A stretch of DNA of 64,000 nt, taken from NCBI RefSeq assembly GCF_014646255.1, contig NZ_BMNC01000009.1, positions 124,001-188,000 of the forward strand, read 5' to 3'. Shown here piece after piece: positions 1 to 8,312 of this stretch. The DNA comes from Lentzea pudingi (GTDB lineage: Bacteria > Actinomycetota > Actinomycetes > Mycobacteriales > Pseudonocardiaceae). The notes under the pieces were generated by a model. The model ran no database searches and had not been told where the DNA came from. It was given only the letters and a program-made list of their open reading frames with translations. The position numbers were made by a program, and so were the translations under genes. Positions within the stretch are counted from its first letter, which is position 1, and the number at the start of each line of letters is the position of its first letter.

Positions 1-1
1 C

Positions 2-334
2 CGGCGGAGGCCGGTCGGCACCGGCGTGTGGCCGTGGCACGCGCGGGCGGCCAACGCCGTGATCGCATCTCTGTTGCGGCGCAGGGGTTTGGCCGTGCAC
101 GACATCGCGCCGCTGCGGGTGTGCCGGCGGGAGGCGTTGCTGGCGCTGGACGTGCGGGACCGGGCGTTCGGCTACCCGCTGGAACTCCTCGTGCGTGCGT
201 CGGAAGCGGGCTGGCGGGTGCGCGAGGTCGACGTGGCGTATCGACCCCGTGCCGCCGGCACGAAGTCGAAGGTCTCGGGTTCGGTGCGCGGCACGCTGCG
301 GGCGGCGCGGGACATGGCGGGGGTGCTGCGATGA
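2..334 (+). CDS. Glycosyltransferase family 2, C-terminal part (cut by window edge)
   Basis: Only the last ~110 residues are inside the window; the frame is open to the left edge. The segment DIAPLRVCRREALLAL, followed by a YPLELLVRASEAGWRVREV stretch and a tail rich in Gly, Ser and Lys (GTKSKVSGSVRGT), matches the end of dolichyl-phosphate-mannose-synthase-like GT2 enzymes, which move a sugar from a nucleotide donor to a lipid or other acceptor at the membrane face. The catalytic DXD region lies outside the window, so substrate cannot be judged. Its stop overlaps the start of the next gene (ATGA), so it is the upstream member of the cluster running to 3158. Confidence 0.75.
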   Translation, partial: RRRPVGTGVWPWHARAANAVIASLLRRRGLAVHDIAPLRVCRREALLALDVRDRAFGYPLELLVRASEAGWRVREVDVAYRPRAAGTKSKVSGSVRGTLRAARDMAGVLR

Positions 335-1020
335 GGTTCTGCCTGCTGGTCATGGCGAAGTCGCCGATACCGGGTCAGGTGAAGACGCGCCTGTGCCCGC
401 CGCTGTCGCTGGAGGAGGCGGCGGACGTGGCGGCGGCCTCGTTGCTCGACACCGTAGAGGCCGCGCTGGAGACACCCGGCGCCGTGCCGGTGGTGGCGCT
501 GGCCGGGGTGGTGCGGCGCGAGGACGTGCGGGACGCGCTGGCGGAGTGCGTGGTGATCCCTCAGCGCGGCGACTCGTTCGCCGAACGGCTGGTGTGCGCG
601 CACGCCGACGTGGCGCGGTTCCGGATGCCGGTGCTGCAGATCGGGATGGACACGCCTCAGGTGACGCCGGCGCTGCTGGCGTCGTGCGCCGAGTTCGAGG
701 AGGCGGCGCTCGGGCTCGCGCTGGACGGCGGGTGGTGGGCGCTCGGGCTGCGCGACCCGCTGCGTGCTCACGTGCTGCGGGACGTGCCGATGTCGCGAGC
801 CGACACGGGGGCTCGGACGCTGGAGGCGTTGACCCGATCGCGGGCGAACTCGCTGCCGGACAACGGAGGGACGCCGGAGACCCTGCCCGGGTTGCGAGTG
901 CGGACCCTGCCGGCCCTGTCCGACGTGGACACCATCGCCGACGCCCACGCGGTCGCAGCCCAGGCACCCGGCAGCCGGTTCGCCGCGGCCCTGCTGGCCA
1001 TCGCGGCGGTGCCGCGATGA
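331..1020 (+). CDS. DUF2064 / TIGR04282-type glycosyltransferase
   Basis: 229-residue protein starting at an ATG that overlaps the stop of the preceding glycosyltransferase. The N-terminus MAKSPIPGQVKTRLCPPLS is the nucleotide-binding loop of the nucleotidyl/glycosyltransferase GT-A family; IGMDTPQVTPALL and ALDGGWWALGLR correspond to the conserved metal/donor-binding DSPxL and ALDGGYxLG segments. The family is annotated as TIGR04282 (arsenosugar-type glycosyltransferase) or DUF2064. Position between a GT2 enzyme, a methyltransferase and a molybdoenzyme matches a cluster often seen in actinobacteria; its product is unknown to me. Asp-Thr-Pro replaces the more usual Asp-Ser-Pro. Confidence 0.85.
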   Translation: MRFCLLVMAKSPIPGQVKTRLCPPLSLEEAADVAAASLLDTVEAALETPGAVPVVALAGVVRREDVRDALAECVVIPQRGDSFAERLVCAHADVARFRMPVLQIGMDTPQVTPALLASCAEFEEAALGLALDGGWWALGLRDPLRAHVLRDVPMSRADTGARTLEALTRSRANSLPDNGGTPETLPGLRVRTLPALSDVDTIADAHAVAAQAPGSRFAAALLAIAAVPR

Positions 1021-1039
1021 GGCACGCTCGCGCAAGGGT

Positions 1040-1053
1040 CCCCTCCGGAGGGG
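1040..1053. repeat. 14-bp perfect palindrome in a 100-bp gap
   Basis: CCCCTCCGGAGGGG reads the same on both strands and lies 20 bp after the DUF2064 stop, followed by a short T-containing stretch (TTCTATTCT). It could be a weak terminator or attenuator between the first two genes and the methyltransferase, but there is no loop apart from the centre and no clean U-tract. It may equally be chance in GC-rich DNA. Confidence 0.3.
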
Positions 1054-1120
1054 TCCCCTGGTTCTATTCTCCCAGACGACACCGACAATTCCGGGCCGCG
1101 AGCCGACCGGCGGTGACGCG

Positions 1121-1720
1121 ATGATGTTCGACCAGGCCCTCCAGGGCCGCCCCAGCCGGCTCGACCTGTCCGGCACCACCCCGCGCGAGCTCAGCGTCGC
1201 CCGCTGGCAGGCCGACGCGGACGGCGGCGACGACGTCCTCCTCGACGCCTGCACCGGACCGACCCTCGACGTCGGCTGCGGCCCCGGCCGTCTCGTCGCC
1301 GCGCTGCTGGGCCGGCGCGTCCAGGCGCTCGGCGTCGACGTGTCCCCCGAGGCGATCCGGCGCACCACCGAACGCGGCGGCATCGCGATCCGCCGGGACG
1401 TCTTCGACCTGCTGCCCGGCGAGGGCCGCTGGCGGCACGTGCTGCTCGCCGACGGCAACATCGGCATCGGCGGCGACCCGGCCGCGCTCCTGCGCCGCGT
1501 CCGGCAGCTGCTCAGGCCCAGCGGCACGGTCGTCGTCGAGGTCGAGCCACCGGGCTCCGGCCTCACGACCGGTCAGGCGCGCGTGCGGACCGCCGACACC
1601 CGCGGCCAGTGGTTCCCGTGGGCCTGGAGCGACGCCGAGTCCCTCGCGGCCGACGGGTTCTTCCTGCTGTGGCAGCGAGAACGCGCCGGACGCTGGTTCG
1701 CCTGCTGGGAGAAGCTGTGA
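1121..1720 (+). CDS. Class I SAM-dependent methyltransferase
   Basis: 199 residues. The glycine-rich SAM-binding motif I (LDVGCGPGRLVAALL, residues ~49-63), the acidic residue ending beta-2 (LGVDVSPEA) and the motif near residue 108 (LLADGNIGIGGD) define a Rossmann-fold methyltransferase. The protein is short and lacks an obvious acceptor-binding domain, so the substrate is unknown. Two adjacent ATGs (1121 and 1124) are possible starts. Its stop overlaps the GTG of the molybdoenzyme gene (GTGA), suggesting coupled translation within the cluster. Confidence 0.85.
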   Translation: MMFDQALQGRPSRLDLSGTTPRELSVARWQADADGGDDVLLDACTGPTLDVGCGPGRLVAALLGRRVQALGVDVSPEAIRRTTERGGIAIRRDVFDLLPGEGRWRHVLLADGNIGIGGDPAALLRRVRQLLRPSGTVVVEVEPPGSGLTTGQARVRTADTRGQWFPWAWSDAESLAADGFFLLWQRERAGRWFACWEKL

Positions 1721-2763
1721 AACTCCCCGTCTTCCGGGCTCCGGCACACCACACCGGCGTGACCAGCCGGGTCGGCACCTGGCTCGGCATCACGTTCGGG
1801 CTGTGCTTCGTCACCGGTCTGCTCAGCCACGGCGTGCAGCACGACTGGCCGTGGCCGACCCGCCCGGTCGACCTCTACCGCGTCACCCAGGGCGTGCACG
1901 TGATCTCCGGGGTCGCCTCGATCCCGTTGCTGCTGGCCAAGTTGTGGAGCGTCTACCCGAAGCTGTTCGAACGGCCGCTGGTCAGGTCCGTGCCGCACGC
2001 CCTGGAGCGCGGCTCGATCCTGGTGCTGGTCGCCGCCTCGTTCTTCGAGCTGGCCACGGGCCTGTTCAACGCGGCGCAGAACTACCCGTGGTCGTTCTAC
2101 TTCCCCACCACCCACTACGCGGTGGCGTGGATCGTGGTCGGTGCCCTGCTCGTGCACATCGCGGTGAAGATCCCGCGGATCCGGCGTTCCCTCGAACCGG
2201 CGTCAACCGAGAAGACCGTGTTGTCCCGCAGGGCTTTCCTGCGCACCACCGCGCTGACGACGGGTGTCGCCGTCGTCGCGACGGCGGGTGTCACGGTGCC
2301 GTGGCTGCGCAAGGTCTCGGTGCTGGCGTGGCGGTCCGACGGCGGCCTGCCGGTCAACCGGACCGCGAAGGCCGCGAACGTCGTGGTGCCGCAGGACTGG
2401 CGTCTCAGGGCGGGAACGAAGAGCTACTCGCTCGCAGAACTCCAGGCGATGCCCCAGACCACCGTCGAGCTGCCGATCGCGTGCGTCGAGGGCTGGAGCC
2501 AGAACGCGACCTGGACCGGCGTCCGGATCTCCGAGCTCATCGACGCGCAAGGAGATGTACGGGTCGAGTCGCTGGAAAAGGACGGCCTGTACCGGGCCAC
2601 CACGCTGCCGGAGGCGTTCGCGCGGGACCCGCTGACGTTGCTGGCGCTCAGGTTGAACGGCGAGGAGCTGAGCCCGGACCACGGGTATCCGTGCCGGCTC
2701 ATCGCACCGAACCGGCCGGGTGTGCTGCAGACCAAGTGGGTCACGTCGCTGGAGGTCCGATGA
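1717..2763 (+). CDS. Membrane-anchored molybdopterin-dependent oxidoreductase
   Basis: 348 residues from GTG 1717, which overlaps the upstream stop; a longer reading into the methyltransferase gene is less likely. Residues ~15-150 contain four hydrophobic helices with His residues (GVQH, QGVHV, TTHYA, LLVHI) like a cytochrome b561-type domain. Then comes an RR-containing segment (LSRRAFLRTTALTTG) and a third region resembling the sulfite-oxidase molybdopterin domain, with the likely Mo-ligand Cys in PIACVEGWS and the family sequence HGYPCRLIAPNRPG. Probably an electron-transferring oxidoreductase with the cofactor domain outside the membrane. Substrate not predictable. Confidence 0.85.
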   Translation: MKLPVFRAPAHHTGVTSRVGTWLGITFGLCFVTGLLSHGVQHDWPWPTRPVDLYRVTQGVHVISGVASIPLLLAKLWSVYPKLFERPLVRSVPHALERGSILVLVAASFFELATGLFNAAQNYPWSFYFPTTHYAVAWIVVGALLVHIAVKIPRIRRSLEPASTEKTVLSRRAFLRTTALTTGVAVVATAGVTVPWLRKVSVLAWRSDGGLPVNRTAKAANVVVPQDWRLRAGTKSYSLAELQAMPQTTVELPIACVEGWSQNATWTGVRISELIDAQGDVRVESLEKDGLYRATTLPEAFARDPLTLLALRLNGEELSPDHGYPCRLIAPNRPGVLQTKWVTSLEVR

Positions 2764-3158
2764 GAATCGCTCTCGGCGTCCTCGGTGTGGCGCTCGGCGC
2801 CTGGGGAGCCTGGCTGCTCCTCCCCCAGATCACGATCGAGCTCCTGCTCTGGCTCGGCGGAGGTGTTGTCCTGCACGACCTCGTGATCGCCCCGCTGGTG
2901 GGCGCTTCCGGGTTCGTCGTCAGACGCCCGTCCGTCGGCATAGGGCTCGTCACCACGGGAATCGTCGGCATCCTCGCGGTCCCGCTGCTCTGGCGCGAGC
3001 ACGGCGGCCCGGTGAACCCGGGCCTGCACGACCGCGACTACCCCACCGGGGTCGCGGTCGTGCTGGGCCTGATCTGGGCCGCCGTGGCCCTACACGAGGT
3101 CGCGGCGCACCTTCAGAAACGTCGCCGCACCAACAAAGACCACGACGTACCCGAGTAG
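2760..3158 (+). CDS. Small membrane protein, unrecognised
   Basis: 132 residues, ATG overlapping the stop of the molybdoenzyme. Four hydrophobic segments are visible (about residues 3-22, 27-48, 60-78 and 95-115), ending in a basic tail KRRRTNKDHDVPE. I do not recognise a family with a known reaction. Genes of this kind commonly close the GT2-DUF2064-methyltransferase-molybdoenzyme cluster, which suggests a membrane partner of the oxidoreductase; that is inference. The last 69 bp overlap, on the opposite strand, the 3' end of the ABC permease gene. Confidence 0.7.
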   Translation: MRIALGVLGVALGAWGAWLLLPQITIELLLWLGGGVVLHDLVIAPLVGASGFVVRRPSVGIGLVTTGIVGILAVPLLWREHGGPVNPGLHDRDYPTGVAVVLGLIWAAVALHEVAAHLQKRRRTNKDHDVPE

Positions 3159-3905
3159 GAACAGCGCCGCCGTGGTGCCGCTCAGGTCCGTCAGCACCCC
3201 TGGCGCGCCCGAGCCGCCCACGGCTCCGGCGAGGTTGCCCGCCGATCCGCCCGGCAGAACCTTCGTCAGCGACTCGACCGGTCCGAGCAGGGAACCTACG
3301 CCCCGCAGCAGGTTCTCCGTCACGATCGCCCACATCAGCCCGAGTCCGACGGCCAGCGCCGGTCCCTTGGTGACGACGCCGAGGAACACGCCGAACCCCG
3401 TCCACATGGCGGCGATCAGCAGTGAGGCGCCCAAGGCCTTGAAGACACCGAGCCCCGGCAGGCTCCAGTCCCAGCCCTCCAGCGAGGCCACCGTGATCGA
3501 CGCGCCGAGGTTCACGACGAACGTCAGCGCCACCAGCAGCACCACGACGATCCCCAACGCCCCCAGCGTGCCGGCCATCGCCGAGACCCGGCGCGGACCG
3601 GCGGTCAGCGTCGTCTTCCAGGTGCCCCAGCCGTAACCGCTGCCGACCGCCAGCGCCGCCAGCACCAGGATGATCGCTCCGCCGAACATCGGCAGGCCGC
3701 GCACGACGGCCGCGCCCACGTTCTCCGGCTGCATCGCGCTGATCAGCTGCTGCTGGGACATCGACCGCGTGTTGGTGCCGCCGTTCAACGCCAGGTAGTT
3801 GAACACGTAGCCGAACGTCAGCGTCATCACCAGCCAGACGCCGATCAGCACCCACGTCGCCGGCCACTTCCACAGCCGCAGCAGCTCCGCCTTCACGCTG
3901 CCCAT
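3090..3905 (-). CDS. ABC transporter permease (ABC-2 type)
   Basis: 271 residues. Begins MGSVKAELLRLWKWPATWVLIGVWL, typical of ABC-2 permeases, and has six hydrophobic segments. The ATG at 3905 shares a base with the stop of the ATPase gene; a GTG one codon earlier (3908) is an alternative. Together with the ATPase it forms an exporter of unknown substrate. The neighbouring histidine kinase/response regulator pair is divergent, a layout in which the kinase often senses the compound exported. Its 3' end overlaps the opposite gene by 69 bp. Confidence 0.88.
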   Translation of the reverse strand: MGSVKAELLRLWKWPATWVLIGVWLVMTLTFGYVFNYLALNGGTNTRSMSQQQLISAMQPENVGAAVVRGLPMFGGAIILVLAALAVGSGYGWGTWKTTLTAGPRRVSAMAGTLGALGIVVVLLVALTFVVNLGASITVASLEGWDWSLPGLGVFKALGASLLIAAMWTGFGVFLGVVTKGPALAVGLGLMWAIVTENLLRGVGSLLGPVESLTKVLPGGSAGNLAGAVGGSGAPGVLTDLSGTTAALFLLGYVVVFVGAATFLKVRRDLV

Positions 3906-4765
3906 CACGCCGCTCCCGTCATCTCGAAGAAGACCTCTTCCAGCGTCCGGCGCAGCGGCCGGACCTCCCGCACGTCCACGTCCGCCGCCACCAGCACCCG
4001 CACCAGGACGCCCGCGTCCTTCTCCCGCACGTGCAGCGCGTCGCCGTGCACCGTGCTGCCCTCGATGAGCACGTGCGCTTTCTCCAGGGGGTCCGCGCGG
4101 ATCAGCAACTGGCTGTCGCCGCGCAGCTGCTCGACCGTGCTCTCCGCGATGAGCCTGCCCTGCGCGATCACGCCCACCCGGTCGCAGATCTCCTCGACCT
4201 CCCCGAGCAGGTGGCTCGACAGCAGCACCGTCTGGCCCTGCGCGGCCAGCGCCCGCACCAGGTCGCGCATGTCGGCCATGCCCGCCGGGTCGAGGCCGTT
4301 GGTCGGCTCGTCGAGGATCAGCAGCTCGGGCTGCCCGAGCAGGGCCGCGGCCACGCCGAGCCGTTGCTTCATGCCGAGCGAGTACCGGCGGAACTTCTCA
4401 CCGGCGGCGCCCACGAGGTCGACCTGCTCCAGGGCGGCCTCGACGCCCGTCTTCCCGACGCCCCGGCGGGCGGCGTGCACGCGCAGGTTGTCGCGGCCGG
4501 ACAGGTACGGGTAGAAGCCCGGTCCCTCGATCAGCGACCCGACCTTCAGCAACGCCCTCGGGGTGCCGGGTGCCTCGCCCAGGACCCTGGCCGAGCCGCT
4601 GGTCGGCTTCACGAGCCCCAGCAGCATGCGGATCGTGGTCGTCTTGCCCGCGCCGTTGGGGCCGAGGAACCCGTAGACCTCGCCCCGCCGCACGGACAGA
4701 CTGACCTCGTCCACCACGGCGCGGTCGCCGTAGCGCTTCGTCAGCTTCTCCGTCGTCACGATCAT
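3905..4765 (-). CDS. ABC transporter ATP-binding protein
   Basis: 286 residues. Walker A GPNGAGKTT (~34-42), signature YSLGMKQRLG, Walker B LLILDEPTNGLDP and the switch His (SSHLLGEVEE) are all intact, so it should hydrolyse ATP. The C-terminal ~70 residues end LRRTLEEVFFEMTG, common in CcmA/BcrA-type exporter ATPases. It is the first gene of a two-gene operon with the permease. Its start lies about 100 bp from the divergent kinase gene. Confidence 0.92.
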   Translation of the reverse strand: MIVTTEKLTKRYGDRAVVDEVSLSVRRGEVYGFLGPNGAGKTTTIRMLLGLVKPTSGSARVLGEAPGTPRALLKVGSLIEGPGFYPYLSGRDNLRVHAARRGVGKTGVEAALEQVDLVGAAGEKFRRYSLGMKQRLGVAAALLGQPELLILDEPTNGLDPAGMADMRDLVRALAAQGQTVLLSSHLLGEVEEICDRVGVIAQGRLIAESTVEQLRGDSQLLIRADPLEKAHVLIEGSTVHGDALHVREKDAGVLVRVLVAADVDVREVRPLRRTLEEVFFEMTGAA

Positions 4766-4823
4766 GCGGACAACACTGGTCCCGCGGACGACCTGGAGCG
4801 TCCGCCCCGGAGCGTCATCAAGA

Positions 4824-4839
4824 TACGCACATCTGCGTA
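4824..4839. promoter_or_regulatory. Inverted repeat between ABC operon and kinase gene
   Basis: TACGCA-CATC-TGCGTA is a perfect 6-4-6 inverted repeat in the 98-bp divergent gap, 25 bp upstream of the kinase start. It is a reasonable candidate binding site for the response regulator encoded at 5910-6554, controlling either or both directions. No experimental motif for this regulator is known to me. Confidence 0.4.
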
Positions 4840-4863
4840 CGCGTCCGGTCGTATGGTCGGACC

Positions 4864-5913
4864 ATGCGGATCAAGTGGCAGGACATCGCGCTGACCGTGG
4901 CGCTGTTGTTCTTCGGGCTCGGCGGCACGCGGTTCGCCGCGCGGCTGCAGGGTGCCGAGAGCCTCGACGTCCTCGCCTACGTGCTGATCGCCGTGGCGGC
5001 GTCCGGGCTGCTGTTCCGCTCGGTGCGTCCGCTGTGGACGGTCGGGATCACGACCGTGCCGATCATGGTCTACCTGGCGCTGGGCTACCCGTTCGGCCCG
5101 ATCCTGGTGAGCGGCGTCGCGGCGATGTACGCGGTGGCGGTGTACGCGAGCCTCGAACTGGCGGCCGTGTGCGCGCTGGCCTACGCGCTGGCGATCCTGC
5201 CGTGGTGGAACGACACGGTGACGTCGTGGATCACGTGGTCGGCGGGGTGGATCCTGCTGCCGGTCGCGGCGGGCGTGCTGATGAAGCTGCGCAAGAAGTC
5301 CGTTGTGGACGTTCGTGAGCGCGTGGTGATCTCCGAACGGCTGCGGCTCGCCCAGGAGGTCCACGACGTCGTCGGCCACGGCCTTTCCGTGATCGCGATG
5401 CAGGCCGGCGTCGCCCTGTACGTGCTGGACAAGGACCCGGCGAAAGCACGGGCGTCACTCGAAGCCATCCGCGACACGTCGAAGGAAGCGTTGGAGGGCT
5501 TGCGGTCCGAACTGGACACGTTGCGCGGCTCGGCTCCGCTGACGCCGGCGATCACGCTCGCCGACATTCCGGCACTGGCCGGCCGGATGCGCGAGGCAGG
5601 ACTGGACGTGTCCGTCGAGGTCGCCGAGATCGAGCTGCCCGACACCTACCAGCTCGCCGTGTACCGGATCGTGCAGGAGTCGCTGACCAACGTCCTGCGG
5701 CACTCCTCCCCCGGCGTCACCGCGTCGGTCAAGGTCTACACCGTGCGCGAGGAACTGGTCGTCCACGTCACCGACACGGGCACACCGGCCGCGTTCGCCG
5801 AGGGCCACGGCATCACGGGCATGCGGTCACGGGCGGAAGCGCTCGGCGGCACGCTCGAAGTCGGCGGAGCGCACGGCTTCTCGGTCATCGCACGGATACC
5901 GTTGCCCGCATGA
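4864..5913 (+). CDS. Sensor histidine kinase, HisKA_3 (NarL/DesK) class
   Basis: 349 residues. Residues 8-140 hold five hydrophobic helices with short loops and no large extracellular domain, so sensing is probably within the membrane. The phosphoacceptor is His167 in LAQEVHDVVGHGL. The ATPase part has the N-box YRIVQESLTNVLRHS and a D-x-G box TDTGTP followed by GHGITGMRSRAEALGG. Such kinases in actinobacteria often control a neighbouring ABC exporter. Start ATG 4864; four-base overlap with the regulator gene. Confidence 0.93.
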   Translation: MRIKWQDIALTVALLFFGLGGTRFAARLQGAESLDVLAYVLIAVAASGLLFRSVRPLWTVGITTVPIMVYLALGYPFGPILVSGVAAMYAVAVYASLELAAVCALAYALAILPWWNDTVTSWITWSAGWILLPVAAGVLMKLRKKSVVDVRERVVISERLRLAQEVHDVVGHGLSVIAMQAGVALYVLDKDPAKARASLEAIRDTSKEALEGLRSELDTLRGSAPLTPAITLADIPALAGRMREAGLDVSVEVAEIELPDTYQLAVYRIVQESLTNVLRHSSPGVTASVKVYTVREELVVHVTDTGTPAAFAEGHGITGMRSRAEALGGTLEVGGAHGFSVIARIPLPA

Positions 5914-6554
5914 TTCGCGTGGTGGTGGCGGACGACCAGCCGCTGGTCCGAATGGGACTGCGGACGTTGATCGAGACCGAGGACGGCGTCCAGCTCGCCG
6001 GAGAGGCCGCCGACGGACGCGAGGCACTGGCGCTGATCCAGTCCGTCAAGCCGGACGTGGTGTTCCTCGACATCCGCATGCCGTTGCTGGACGGCCTGGA
6101 GGTGCTGCGCCGGGTCAGCGCCGACCCCGCGTGCGCCGACGTGAGGATCGTCATGCTCACGACGTTCGACCTCGACGAATACGTGTTCGAGGCGCTGCGG
6201 ACGGGCGCGTCCGGGTTCCTGGTCAAGGACTCGGACCCGACCGACCTGCTGCGCGCCGTGCACGTGGTGGCCGACGGCGGTTCGCTGCTCTCGCCGTCCG
6301 TCACGCGCCGGGTGATCGACCGGTTCGCGTCCGGTGCGTCGGCGAGGCCCGTGCCGCACCTGGACAGACTGACCGAACGCGAGCGCGAGATCATGCGGCA
6401 CGTGGCGTCCGGCGCGTCCAACGACGAGATCGCGGCGGTGCTGGTGATCTCGCCCGCGACGGTGCGCACGCACGTGTCGCGGGCGATGGTGAAGCTGGGC
6501 GCACGCGATCGCGCCCAGCTCGTGGTGTTCGCCGTGCAGTCAGGTCTCACCTGA
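5910..6554 (+). CDS. Response regulator, NarL/LuxR family
   Basis: 214 residues. Receiver domain 1-120 with acidic pocket DDQ (residues 8-9), phospho-acceptor Asp54 in VFLDIRMPLLDG and Lys in GFLVKDS. The C-terminal LuxR helix-turn-helix starts LTEREREIMRHVASGASNDEIA and ends with KLGARDRAQLV. It overlaps the kinase gene by four bases and is surely its partner. The likely target is the divergent ABC operon and its own promoter. Confidence 0.95.
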   Translation: MIRVVVADDQPLVRMGLRTLIETEDGVQLAGEAADGREALALIQSVKPDVVFLDIRMPLLDGLEVLRRVSADPACADVRIVMLTTFDLDEYVFEALRTGASGFLVKDSDPTDLLRAVHVVADGGSLLSPSVTRRVIDRFASGASARPVPHLDRLTEREREIMRHVASGASNDEIAAVLVISPATVRTHVSRAMVKLGARDRAQLVVFAVQSGLT

Positions 6555-6648
6555 CCGCCGTGCGCCGTGGAGGTGCGCGGGAACGCGCACAGGCGCTGCG
6601 TGCCGGGCCACTGGCCGACGACGCGGAGCTTGCCGGTGTCAGCCCAGG

Positions 6649-7269
6649 TCAGGCCTGCGCCTCTTCGAAAGCCTGCTTCAGGCCCTGCAGGACCTCCGGC
6701 GGGATCGAGTCGTAGGCGCGCGGCGGTTGCGGGTCGTACTCGATGCCCGCCTGCACCGCCTGCGCGACCATCTCGCCGAACTCGGCCTCGACCAGCCGCA
6801 ACGCCATGTCGATGCCCGCCGAGACACCCGCGCCGCTGACGACCTTGCCGTCGAACACGACCCGGTCGGTCGAGACCTCGACGCCACGCACCTCCAGGTC
6901 CTCCCGCGCGGCCCAGTGCGTCGTGGCCTTCGAGACCAGTCCCGCTTCGGCGAGCAGCGTCGACCCCGTGCACACCGACGTCGTCCACTTCGTGGTCGGG
7001 TGCACCTCGCGCAGCCACTCGACCACGCCGCCGGAGTCCCTGAGCAGTTCCTTCCAGTGCCCGGAGCCCGGCACGACGATGATGTCGGTCGACTTCAGCG
7101 AGTCGAACGTGTCGGTGGGCACGACGGTCAGCCCGTTGTCGGACTTCACCGGGTCGAGCGTCGCGGCCACGAAGCGGGCGTTCACGACGGGAACAGCGGC
7201 GATCACCTCGTACGGACCGACGAAGTCGAGCGCGGTCATGTTCGGGTAGAGCACGAACGTGGCATCCAT
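6649..7269 (-). CDS. DJ-1/PfpI family protein
   Basis: 206 residues from ATG 7269, which overlaps the stop of the GlxA-type regulator gene; the reading frame extends further upstream but that part is low-complexity and belongs to the regulator's shadow. Starts MDATFVLYPNMTALDFVGPYEV and has the nucleophile-elbow Cys in SVCTGSTLLAEAGLV and the family segment THWAAREDLE. This is the cyclohexyl-isocyanide-hydratase/ThiJ branch of the fold. Reaction unknown; translational coupling suggests it acts on the compound sensed by the adjacent regulator. Confidence 0.88.
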   Translation of the reverse strand: MDATFVLYPNMTALDFVGPYEVIAAVPVVNARFVAATLDPVKSDNGLTVVPTDTFDSLKSTDIIVVPGSGHWKELLRDSGGVVEWLREVHPTTKWTTSVCTGSTLLAEAGLVSKATTHWAAREDLEVRGVEVSTDRVVFDGKVVSGAGVSAGIDMALRLVEAEFGEMVAQAVQAGIEYDPQPPRAYDSIPPEVLQGLKQAFEEAQA

Positions 7270-8207
7270 CAGGCAACCCCAGTGGTCCGGAAACGGGCGC
7301 GGTAGCTGCCCGGCGACACGCCGAGCACGCGCAGGAAGGCGCGCCGCAGGGTCTCGGCCGAGCCGAACCCCGACTGGCGGGCCACGAGGTCGAGCGAGTC
7401 GCCGCTGCTGGCCAGCCGGTCCGCGGCGGCCTCGACACGGGCTCGTTCGACGTACTGCGCGGGCGAGATGCCCACGCTGCGGGAGAAGACGCGGGCGAAG
7501 TGCCGCACGCTCATCATGGCCTTGCGCGCCATGACCGGCACCGTCCACTCCCGCGTCGGATCGGCGTGGATGTCGTCGAGCAACGCGCGCAGCGAGCCGT
7601 CCGGCACCGGCTTCGCGCGGGTGTGCACGCTGAACTGCGACTGGCCGCCCGACCGCTGCAGGAAGACGACCAGGTACTGCGCGATCCGGCGGGCGAGCGC
7701 CGGCCCGTGGTCCTGCTCCACCATGGCGAGCGCGAGGTCGATGCCCGCCGTCACCCCCGCCGACGTGGACACCTCGCCGTCGCAGACGAAGATCGCGTCC
7801 GGCTCGACCTCGACGCCGCGGTTCGCGAGCTCGCCGGTGAACGCCCAGTGCGTCGTCGCCCTCTTGCCCTCGAGCAGTCCCGCGCCGGCCAGCACGACCG
7901 CCCCGGTGCAGACGCCCGCGACCCGGCGGGACCGCAGGGCGAGCCGCCGCAGGTTCGTCGTGAGCACCGCGTCGGACGCGGCCTCGTCGTACCCCCAGCC
8001 GCCGACGACGAGCAGCGTGTCGATCGGGCGGTCCAGCGTGCGCAGGTCGGCCCCCGCCCCGATGCGCACGCCCGCCGTCGCGGTGAACGGTCCTCCCCCG
8101 AGCGTGGCGACGGTGACCCGGTACCGCTCCTCGCCGTAGTTCGCCGCCTCGAAGACCTCGATCGGTCCCGCCAGGTCCAGCAACGCCGTGCGGTCGTACC
8201 CGACCAC
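7269..8207 (-). CDS. GlxA family transcriptional regulator (DJ-1 domain plus AraC HTH)
   Basis: 312 residues. N-terminal DJ-1-like sensing domain (about 1-185) with Cys in VAGVCTGAVVLAGAGLL and ATTHWAFTGELA; C-terminal AraC-type double HTH (VPVMARKAMMSVRHFARVF, then LDLVARQSGFGSAETLRRAF). I chose GTG 8207 because GAGGG lies eight bases upstream; GTG 8231 is an in-frame alternative. A much longer frame upstream overlaps the opposite hydrolase gene and is rejected. It is coupled to the DJ-1 gene at 6649-7269, giving a two-gene regulator/enzyme unit. Confidence 0.88.
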   Translation of the reverse strand: MVGYDRTALLDLAGPIEVFEAANYGEERYRVTVATLGGGPFTATAGVRIGAGADLRTLDRPIDTLLVVGGWGYDEAASDAVLTTNLRRLALRSRRVAGVCTGAVVLAGAGLLEGKRATTHWAFTGELANRGVEVEPDAIFVCDGEVSTSAGVTAGIDLALAMVEQDHGPALARRIAQYLVVFLQRSGGQSQFSVHTRAKPVPDGSLRALLDDIHADPTREWTVPVMARKAMMSVRHFARVFSRSVGISPAQYVERARVEAAADRLASSGDSLDLVARQSGFGSAETLRRAFLRVLGVSPGSYRARFRTTGVA

Positions 8208-8312
8208 GACTACTTCCCTCGGATTCCCCACACCTCCACTTTCCTCAACGCCGCCCGAGGCGGCAACGCCATGTCCCCCTCGCATTCGGCCACCCCCGTA
8301 AACTGGTGCGCG

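Noticed and set aside
26..1124. Alternative frames across the DUF2064 gene
   Set aside because: They give Arg/Gly/Ala-rich translations without motifs; the ATG 331 frame has the family motifs and an ATGA overlap with the upstream gene.
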